From Cudoniella acicularis (lineage: Eukaryota > Ascomycota > Leotiomycetes > Helotiales > Helotiaceae): a stretch of DNA of 17,771 nucleotides. How positions within the stretch are numbered: position 1 is the stretch's first letter; each line of letters starts with the position of its first letter. Where the stretch lies: assembly GCA_013054445.1 (NCBI GenBank), contig JAAMPI010001211.1, positions 1 through 17,771 of the forward strand, read 5' to 3'. This document shows positions 1-8,036 of this stretch, piece after piece. The position numbers and the translations under genes were made by a program. Under the pieces are notes generated by a model, which did not search any database, was not told where the DNA came from, and worked only from the letters and a program-made list of their open reading frames with translations.

Positions 1-2237
1 CTTAATACTACTTTGTTTATATAACTTGTATTTCGCGAGTAGATTTATAACCTATAATTGTCCTTTTAAGAGTCTCTATCTTCCGCTACTTCTTAGCCAA
101 TTCGAGATATACTTACGAATTTTCGCGTGACTAATCAAGGTTAATAGTCTCTAATTCTTTAATCTTGTTCCGGTACGGCTAAACCTCGGCAAGTAGCCGT
201 TCAGAATTTGTCTAAGTCTCTAACAACTTTACCTTATAAAGAGAGATCTTACTTTGTTATTCCGCGACCTGTCTTTTATACTCTTCTAGGCGCGATATAA
301 GTACGGCATCTTAAGCTATATCCCTGACCGACCTGCTCGTCTAGGCTTAACTCGTTGCTTAATAAGTCTGATTATAGTCACGTTACTATTATAATACGCT
401 ACGAGTATCTATAACTACCCTCTCTATCCTATTACTATAACGACCGGCCTTAGGAGATAGTAGTAGGATATGAAAGAAAGAGAGCGTAATGCCTCGCTTA
501 ACAAATAGATCTATAACGTACTTACTATTCTCCGGTATTTTATAAATATTATATAAGAAGAAATAAGGAGCGCAATCTTAGAGTACCTAGTTATATAGTC
601 TCTTATACCGTTGTTTTACCTTAACATTCGAGAGCGTAGTAGTCTAGACTAGTGGCCTAAGGAGTTCTTACTGCCTACTACTAATACGGGTTAGAAGCTA
701 GTAGTAGCCTATGATTTCTGATTCGAGATTATAATCGTATCTGCCCGGCGGCCTAGCTATCGTAAGCATGTTCCTAACATGTTCTCGATCTACGTTAGCG
801 TTAAGAATACTAGTGATCGTATTAGACCTAAATCTAAGGGCGTTCGCGAGCCTAGTAAATTCAAGGAGGCATTAGGGGTCTAGGCCGATACTCGGCACCT
901 TTTGTTTGTTATCCGACTTCGGGACGAGGTTTATAAGGCGATAAAAATTGCGTATAGCGAACATCTATAGTTAGACATACGCTATCTCAAATCTCTCGTC
1001 GTCGCCCGTCCGTATATCGCTATATTCGGTCAACCTATCGGCGCTCTCTAATACTATATAGTCTCCTCTATATCTACGCCACATGTGTTATATTGCCTCT
1101 CTTATATGACACTCTGTTAGGTCGATAAGCGTCCGTATTACTTTCGTATAGTCTTTTAGGTATAAGGAATCCTTAGCGAGCGTCTTGATCGAAGGGATCA
1201 TCCTATTAATAGCGATAACGTTCTATAGTAGTCCTAATCTTTTAATATTATTATATAATAATAGAAATACACTTTTACTCTCGATAGCTCGGGTAATAAA
1301 GTCTCTATCGGCTAATGACGTTTTAGGGGCCCTCCCTTTAAACAGCTCTACGGTCTTAGGATCTAGATTATATATAAGCTCTTCGTTATCGTCGAGTATT
1401 AAGGTCTAGACGTGCTTAATACGGTCTAAATATCGTATTAGTTCCTAAGATAATATATTAGCGTTACGTATACTAAAGGAATTATACCTACTTTATTATA
1501 TCTAAACGATTTATACCGGTATAAAGTGCCTTTCTAAAAAGATACCTAGAGACCGACAAACGGTCTTAGAGATATAAAGCCCTTATATAAAGCTAGCCTC
1601 TTCTCTATAGCTTTAAGGTCATTCTTCGCGTCCTTCGACCGCCACGCCGTCCTCTAGTCAGGCTTCGTATCTAGGAATCGGAAGACGGTTCTATCGTCGT
1701 ATAAAATCGACTCGATATTACGGTCTTGCTCTTATATACGACACTTGTTGTCCTATCTCTCTATATTACTATAAGATTCACTTATATTAGCGTTAAAGGC
1801 TTATACGTACCTTTATTATAGAGCTCGACCGCCTACTACTCGTTATACGGATAGATATACTACTTTATAGCTTCTAATCGATACTGTCTATAATAATACG
1901 TTAAAAGAGCGCCTTCCGGAAGGTAAAGACGCTTGATATGCCCCGCGTCTTAAAGATCACTAATCGTCAATTCGGACCGGGCTAGGATAGTAGCTAGAAC
2001 CGGCTAAGAAATTTCGGCCTTAATACGGTTTCCGTAGACGTTCGGAAAATATCTTCGAAGTCTAAATTCTCTTAGCTAGTACTCGGTCTTTCTTGGCTAG
2101 AGTAGAATTCGGGGCCGTCCTTTAGGAGGTTGATATAATAGGTTCTCTAGCCTGACTAGGGCTACGCCGAGGCGCGTTATCTCGCGAGAGCGATCTAGGG
2201 ATTCGGTATTATTAAGGAACGCCGTCTGGCTAGACAT
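1..2237 (-). pseudogene. DUF3723-family protein relic, 3' end beyond window
   Basis: The reading starts at ATG 2237-2235 (MSSQTAFLNN) and stays in one frame to about 1700. Around 1878-1901 it reads TYYYRQYR, where DUF3723 proteins have a CLHGRHR-like motif, followed by LEAIK. Two TAG codons at 1833-1838 before AVELYN sit where the family has a Trp pair. A second phase near 1686 (TAWRSKDAKNDLKAIEKR) and a third from about 1500 to base 1 carry further family-like stretches: LDPKTVEL, GRAPKTSLADRDFI, MIPSIKTLAKDSLYL, FEIAYV and VKRGITLSFFH. The end nearest base 1 is rich in Glu, Lys, Leu and Gln and looks like a coiled coil. There are two phase changes and many TAA/TAG stops. The molecular function of DUF3723 is unknown; the family is a frequent passenger of Starship elements. 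The assignment rests on remembered motifs. Confidence 0.75.
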
Positions 2238-2407
2238 CTTATATACTTACTTATAGATAAAGGCAGGTAGATTATAGTTTTAACACGTAGATTTAGTGGC
2301 TATTATCTCTTGTTTATATTTATATCTTCCCTACCCTAGACTAGAATCTATTTCTAGACTATAATAATGTTTGGCTATTCGCTATCGCTATACTTTATTA
2401 GTCTAAG
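2238..2407. other. Upstream region of the DUF3723 relic
   Basis: About 170 bp between the relic start codon and the minisatellite. It should hold the former promoter and 5' leader. I see no clear element in it beyond AT-rich sequence. Confidence 0.4.
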
Positions 2408-2850
2408 AATTTTCCGTAAGTAGAATATTCTATTCTAGGTATTAGTAGAATACGATATTCTACTAGTAGAATATTCTAAGGGTAGGAATATTCTACGTAT
2501 AGTTTTAGCCGTATTTTAAAGTATTCTATTAATAGAATATTCTACTTAAGATATTAGCCGAATCTTAGAGTATTCCGCTAATAGAATATTCTACCTAAAT
2601 CTTAGCCAAATCTTAAAGTATTCTACTAGCTAGAATATTCTACCCGAAATATTAGCTAAATCTTAGATTATTCCCCTAATAGAATATTCTACTAGCTAGA
2701 ATATTTTAAGATACGCTAACATCTTAAATAGAATATTCTATATATAAGAATATTCTACGTAAGATATTAGTCGTATCTTAGAATATTTCGCTAACGGAAT
2801 ACCTTATCTAAAGAGTCTTAGAAATTTTCGTAAGAATATTCTAATATATT
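2408..2850. repeat. 49-bp palindromic minisatellite array
   Basis: Tandem units of exactly 49 bp run at 2484-2532, 2533-2581, 2582-2630 and 2631-2679. A disturbed stretch begins at 2680, and another full 49-bp unit lies at 2746-2794. Partial and rearranged units extend on both sides, to about 2408 and 2850. Each unit opens with the palindrome TAGAATATTCTA (or one base different) followed by C or T. A 36-bp tail holds a variable TTAGC-like block and a second half-palindrome near GTATTC. Units differ by scattered substitutions, many of them C/T or G/A. The array lies in the spacer between two divergent gene relics. No coding potential is seen. Confidence 0.9.
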
Positions 2851-3345
2851 ATTAATCGGGATTAAAATTCGTTTAGTCATAGTATAAGCTAATATTTGCT
2901 ACTCTTGTCTTTCCTACCCGCGTAAGAATTCTACGTGATACGATATTAGATTTAGCTCTTATTTAGCTTATTATTAAGTTCTTATCACCTCTCTCCGTTT
3001 TATTACCTAGACTATTAGTAAACTTTCGAAGGCGATAGACTAAACAGGCACTCACTTGTAGGTTGACCGAGGTAGGGCATATATAGCGGGGTAAGGGTTA
3101 ATTAAGGTTAGCGGAACGGCCCGTAATAAGCGAGTCTTTCCTAGTAAATCAGCGTATAGACATAGTTTAATCTAAGCAAGCGCCGTCTTCCTAAAGTTTT
3201 GATAACGAAGAGTCATCTGTTATTAATTTGTTATAGGTTTATAGGCGTTTCGAAACATATGCCGACTCTATATTATACTTTAAATAGACTATGATTCTAT
3301 AAAACCCGGCGCTGCCTCGTTAGCCAAATAGAAAGCAATAAGATA
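2851..3345. other. Intergenic spacer, no gene seen
   Basis: About 500 bp between the minisatellite and the start of the next relic. I find no convincing reading frame, tRNA or repeat. The last part is the presumed former promoter of the plus-strand gene at 3346. Confidence 0.4.
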
Positions 3346-4213
3346 ATGCCTACCTTAGAAGCGATATCTAGGCGAGCTACGGGTATATAGCGCTTAAGAG
3401 GTATAGACCAAGATCAGAATGTCGAAAAGGAGTTATTAGCTATTAAGTAACTAACTAGCGCCTTAGATCTTATTCTTAACTACGATCATATTAATAGTAG
3501 CTTCGAGTTCGGGGGTATCCGAGTAAGGCTCGTGATATACAAGTCAATACCGGGCGTTATTTAGATCAATACCTCGAAGACTATAAGCGAATAGAACATA
3601 TTACGTATACTCAAACATATTAATATTGTCGGCTTTGATAATAGTAACCCTAGTATTAGCTATTAGCTACCTACTAACGCTAATGACTACGAGGATGATC
3701 CTAAAGGACGGTATAAGCTATATATCTCGAAACCCCTATTATCTGTCACCGTTATAGTAGCGGTAGCCTAATATCTATAGTCTGTCTTAGACGCGTATAG
3801 GATATATAAAGATATAGGTTAAGTTAAAGAGGCTACGGGATACTTTATACTGACTAGTAGAGATCTTAAACGTACTCAAGTTTCTAGCTGATTATAACCT
3901 GTCTCGTGGTGATTTTACTACTAAGTATATACTAGTTACTAAAGAAGGATTTAAGCTTGATAAGTCCTAGAATATCGCTATATAAGATTATACTAAGAAT
4001 AATCTAATAAATATTCACCTATATAAAGCTATGAAGGCCAATACTAATATACGAGATCTTCGGTCAGTTAGACAAATATTAAGAGATGTCTTGATTAGGA
4101 AGAGCCGCGTCCTAGAAAACGTAAAGTGGCTCGACTTCTATACTATTATAATAGAGGAGATAGCTTTTAACGCGTATCGTGATATTTTGCCTCGACTATT
4201 CTTTAAACACTAG
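3346..4213 (+). pseudogene. Unidentified fungal protein relic
   Basis: Starts at ATG 3346 (MPTLEAISRRATGI) and reads in one phase to about 3890, with a few TAG/TAA stops at plausible Gln or Trp positions. It then continues in another phase from about 3884 (LADYNLSRGDF) to the TAG at 4211-4213. The last 60 codons, from ATG 4031, are still fully open and end in YRDILPRLFFKH. The combined product would be about 289 residues, mixed and soluble-looking: no signal peptide, no clear membrane segment and no motif I recognise. The low stop density, a natural start and a natural stop suggest a once real gene with one indel. It converges with the minus-strand relic at 4546-5670. Its neighbours suggest accessory-element cargo. 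I do not know its function. Confidence 0.55.
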
Positions 4214-4545
4214 CTAAAAAGTAGCGGAGAGTATAAAACGACATCTTAGGATAACAGACTTCGCGGAATCGCTTATCTAGTCAGCTAGAGGCAACGAAAT
4301 ACCTTCTAATAGTAACTATCTCTATGATATCAGGTATTGCGTAGGGTTGCTATATATGTCTTGATTTTAATAGATAGCTTAAGACTAGGATTATTTAGTA
4401 GGAGCGTTAGAAATAGAATATATATAATCTATATACGTTATGTTTAGTATTTATTAGATATAAAGCAAGGTTGACTTATACTAAGATCCTAAAAGGGTAT
4501 ATAATTCGACTATATAATAGAAATGATTTATATTCCGAATATATA
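4214..4545. other. Spacer between convergent relics
   Basis: About 330 bp separating two tail-to-tail gene relics. It is AT-rich with A/T runs and would have held both 3' ends and polyadenylation signals. No gene or repeat is visible. Confidence 0.4.
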
Positions 4546-5670
4546 TTAAACGCCTCTTAAAAAAAAATCTCTATCCTCCTTACGCTTTAAAGGTAGATCT
4601 AGATCTTCCTCGTCCCCTTTAATCTTAAGTCCTCTTAGGTAAACGAGAACAGGCTTTATAAACTAACAAAATCGAGAACCTACTATCTAAAGTAAGCTAA
4701 TTACGATATACGAAGCTTTTAATAAGGGTTTAGACTTTTAGTATTATTAGTTTCTAAACGTAAGGCCTTTATCGCCGCGTAGAACGGGCCTTTACTAAGC
4801 GGTTCCTACGTTATATTTATATCGTAAGCTATATAAGACCTCTACCTATTTAACAGCTCGCGTATAAATAGCTCGCTATACTCTAGGAGCGACATCGGTA
4901 GCGTTAAGTAGCTAATAGTCTTCTTAAAATTAAAGAATTTATAATAGCTAGCTAATATATCGAGGCCAAAGTCCTTTTTAAGTAGCTATATTATAGAGTA
5001 AGTATCCGAAAAAATATAATATTATAGTATAATCTACGAAATTATACTTATCCGAAAGAGCTTAAGGAATAAATAAGGTTCCTTATATTTTTTATAATAC
5101 TAATATAATTCTTTTAAGGTAGCGGACTATTAAGAGGGTCTAGTTTATATCTCTAGTTATACCGGAAGTCGTTATATCTAGATTTATAAGTCCTCGAGTC
5201 GGCTATAGTATTAAGGAGTTGTTTATAAGGATCAAGCTTGATTATTATTAAAAATTCGGCGATCTTATCAAATATATAATAGTTAACTAGCTAGTATTGT
5301 TCTTAGAAGCAAGAATATTCCTGTTCCTATCGAGGTATTAACTCGGCTATATACGCTTTAAAGATCTCGTCTTCGATCATCTTAAGGACTTCTACTAGCA
5401 AGCTTGTTATAGGTACTGATTCCCTATACTTATAATATAGTCGTAGCGTTTAAAATAATGGTTTATATATACTATAAGTCTTAAGGTGACTTCCTAATTT
5501 CATAGGGTCAATCTTATATGCCTATACGATAGCCGGATCCTTATAGTAGACACGTGCTATATCGCAGTTTACTAAAGGAATTCTATTATAATAGTACCAC
5601 TACCTTTAGTCTTATATAGCCACTAGTTATTTTATACGTATAAAGTAATAGTAGAAGGCTTAGATGACAT
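4546..5670 (-). pseudogene. Unidentified fungal protein relic, about 375 codons
   Basis: A plausible start is ATG 5670-5668 (MSSKPSTITLYV), and the reading ends at a TAA at 4548-4546 after KRKEDRDF and a short tail. Long in-phase stretches are visible: CDIARVYYKDPAIV, AYKIDPMKLGSHLKTY, SVPITSLLVEVLKMIEDEIF and FDKIAEFLIIIKLDPYKQLL. A basic and acidic C-terminal tail (LKIKGDEEDLDLPLKRKEDR) follows. At least two phase changes occur, one soon after the start and one between about 5390 and 4550, so the exact length is uncertain. Stops are TAA or TAG at likely Gln/Trp sites. No transmembrane segment or known catalytic motif is evident. It is divergent from the ferric reductase relic. I do not recognise the family; it could be cargo of the same element. 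Confidence 0.5.
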
Positions 5671-5676
5671 ACTATA

Positions 5677-5769
5677 TTAGGGAAAGCCGTTATTAATATA
5701 ATCCGTAGGTCGAGATAACATATTAGAAACGAGCCTTAGGACAAAGCGGTTATTAATACGGTCCGTAAG
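5677..5769. repeat. Two-copy direct repeat, 60-bp period
   Basis: About 30 bp around AAAGC(C/G)GTTATTAATA followed by a TCCGTA block occurs at 5681-5709 and again at 5741-5769, with a TTAGG just before each copy. The differences are mostly C/T, G/A and C/G changes. It lies just upstream of the start codon of the minus-strand relic, in the divergent spacer before the ferric reductase, where a promoter would be expected. Confidence 0.7.
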
Positions 5770-6069
5770 GCAATAGAGACAATCATATAGATCAGTCAGG
5801 GGTTTGACCTGTCATCTTAACGTACTTATTATCATCTAGTTAAAGCTAGCTTCGATAATTTAATGTCTCTATTAATCCTGTTAGCTCTATATTAAGAAAA
5901 ATTGCCTAAGATAAACTCGAGAAAATCTTTAATATATCTATATATATATACGTTGTTTCTAAGAATAAATATCCGTAAGGCTTTATATATATACCTTTAT
6001 AAGTATATCTTTAAACGTTAATAGACTACCTGTCCTAGCTAAGTCACGATAGATATTATAATTGCCGCT
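5770..6069. other. Divergent promoter spacer
   Basis: About 300 bp between the divergent minus-strand relic and the ferric reductase start. It includes an (AT)n-like run near 5935-5950. A minus-strand phase with occasional short open stretches passes through it, but I cannot tie it to a gene. It probably held the two promoters. Confidence 0.35.
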
Positions 6070-7793
6070 ATGATTATCCCTAGAGGTATACTCCTCGGGA
6101 TTATAATCTTAGGCTTTTTATAATACCACCTACGAAACAATTCCTTTCCTTATATCAACTCCCGTTATCTTAAGTTCTTCGCTCGTAAATATGCCTCTAA
6201 TCGTCTACTTTATCGATACCTTAGAAGTATAGGTATTACTATACCGCTTTATCTACTTGGTCTTCTCTCTATACTAATAATTAATACTATAGTCCTCGCT
6301 ATTTCTAAGAGCCGAGTAGTACTAATAAAACGATCTAGTAAAGCTTTTTTAGTTAATCTGATTTTACTCTTAATATATAATAGACCTAACGTATTCTCTA
6401 AACGCGTCTATATATTATAGTAGTTTAAGAATTTTATTTATAGATAGCTTAGCGTCGTTACTATAGTCGAATATACTATTCACTTGACAGCTACTTTAAG
6501 TCCGATTCGCTCTAGCACGCGTCCTTTCACCTCTATATCAAGTATCGCAGGTCTTACTATAAGTCATAATCAAATCTGGTTAAAAGTTCTTATACTAAAA
6601 ACATACTCTAGGCCGCTATTAGTATAGCTGTCTTAGGCGTATTTTTATTACCGTTCGTTCGGCGCTATATATATAAATTGTTTCTAAACACCTATATAGC
6701 CTTAACTGTTATTATAATCGTTACGATCTTCTTATATCTCGCCCCCTTTAACTTTTTATAACTATCGATCATCCTCCTTATTATCGCAGGCTCGCTATAC
6801 GCTATACTTATTATAGTTCGAATAGGAATCTCCTTATAGAATAGAGCCGAAGTCAGGATCTTTAAAGAAAATAGATTACTAAAGGCTAAAATCACCCTAG
6901 CTAAGCCTCGTCAAGTTAGCGCGGGCCAATACGTCTTCTTACGAGTTCCTTTTATATCGATACTCTCTATTAATAAATCATATCCCTTTTTTATAGTATT
7001 ATAGGATTAGGGTAGGGATAATAAGGCCAGGAACGTCACTGCCCTTATCTAGCGGCGGAAGGGATTCACTCGGCTCTTCTAGGCGTAACCTACGGCGGTA
7101 AGAGCCTTCCTTAAAAGCCTATACGGGGAGTCACCCTTAGCCGAGGATTACGGTAATATTATCCTCTTCGTATCGGGGATTAGTATTACGGCTTATTTAG
7201 GATATATTAAGCAATTGCTTAACGCCCGAGATTAAGGGCCTACTAGGACCCAAGTGATAAGTCTCCTATAAGAGGTCGACGAGATTAAGCCGTAGGACGC
7301 GGCTATTAAGATAGTATATAAGCTACTTGATCAAGATATAGACCGATACGATAGGGAGACGCCTGATTAGAAAAATATAAGGAGTCGATTTATAAGCTCT
7401 ATTGACTAGTGCTATAGCATACATAGCTAACCCTTACGGACTAGGTCTTTTAATACACTATATTCGTTCGACACTACGGGCTTGACTAGCCTAAGAAATC
7501 TAGCGAATCAATAAGAGGTCGTCAACGCTAGAAATTTAAGGCTTTAAACGCCACTAGTACGCTTACGTAAGAACTAACTAACGTAGAAGTTTAGGGCCAG
7601 CGTCTTATACGTACTTTGATCTCTAGTAGGTAGTTCTATAATCGGACAAGAAATATACTAACTAAGCGTAGTCTATACCAATCGTAAGATAACTGATATA
7701 GTCTGGTCAGCTTATACGAGTACGCTTAAGGTAGAGGAAGCTAGGAGAGAGGAGGTCGTATTATATACCTATGATTTTTATCTAGATACTTAA
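6070..7793 (+). pseudogene. Ferric reductase (FRE-type, NOX/FRE flavocytochrome) relic
   Basis: An integral-membrane flavocytochrome moving electrons from NADPH through FAD and two haems to external Fe(III). It starts at ATG 6070 (MIIPRGILLGIIILGF) with a hydrophobic N-terminus. One phase runs to about 6590, then after one shift another phase runs from 6603 to the TAA at 7791-7793: about 575 codons, the usual family size. Membrane segments include PLYLLGLLSILIINTIVLAI and LSIILLIIAGSLYAILIIV. Haem-ligand positions at 6439, 6481, 6693 and 6735 show the family's 13-residue spacing within each pair; only 6481 is still His, the others read Tyr. AGQYVFLRVPF and SYPFF (family HPFT, FAD site) precede the NAD-binding stretch NIILFVSGISITAYLGYIKQ. 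Stops are at Gln/Trp codons. Ferric reductases are typical Starship cargo. Confidence 0.88.
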
Positions 7794-8036
7794 ATTATAA
7801 TAATAGCTTCTATATATAATGTTCGTATTCAATTACGTTTAAGTTCCTCGAAGATAGCGTATATACGACAGTAAAGTTAAGAATAGCTTATAGTAATATA
7901 AACGTGCGTTAATTGTTATAGCTCTATAAAAGCACGAAGGCCCTAACGTCANNTANGACGTATTTATAAGAAGGTNCTATATTAACGAAGAAACTAAGCT
8001 AAGGAGAGAAGAAGGAGAGGTGGCCCNNNAGGGGCC
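7794..8036. other. Spacer and LINE 3' flank with ambiguous bases
   Basis: Lies between the ferric reductase stop and the LINE stop codon on the other strand. Ambiguous calls occur at 7952, 7953, 7956, 7976 and 8027-8029. GGCCC-NNN-A-GGGGCC at 8022-8036 could form a short GC hairpin just downstream of the LINE stop. Somewhere in here is the junction between the host segment and the LINE 3' UTR, but I could not find a poly(A) tail or target-site duplication to place it. Confidence 0.5.

Noticed and set aside
1185..1409. Open plus-strand frame of 74 codons
   Set aside because: It lies antisense to the DUF3723 relic, whose opposite-strand phase matches family motifs across the same bases. It is a shadow.
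2408..2850. CRISPR-like array
   Set aside because: The whole 49-bp unit repeats, with no unique spacers, and the context is a fungal genome. It is a minisatellite.
4546..5670. Captain (DUF3435) tyrosine recombinase for the minus-strand relic
   Set aside because: I looked for the family's characteristic stretches in all three phases and did not find them. The name would only come from context.
6692..6895. Open minus-strand frame of 67 codons
   Set aside because: It is antisense to the membrane and linker part of the ferric reductase, which is legible in the plus-strand phase here.
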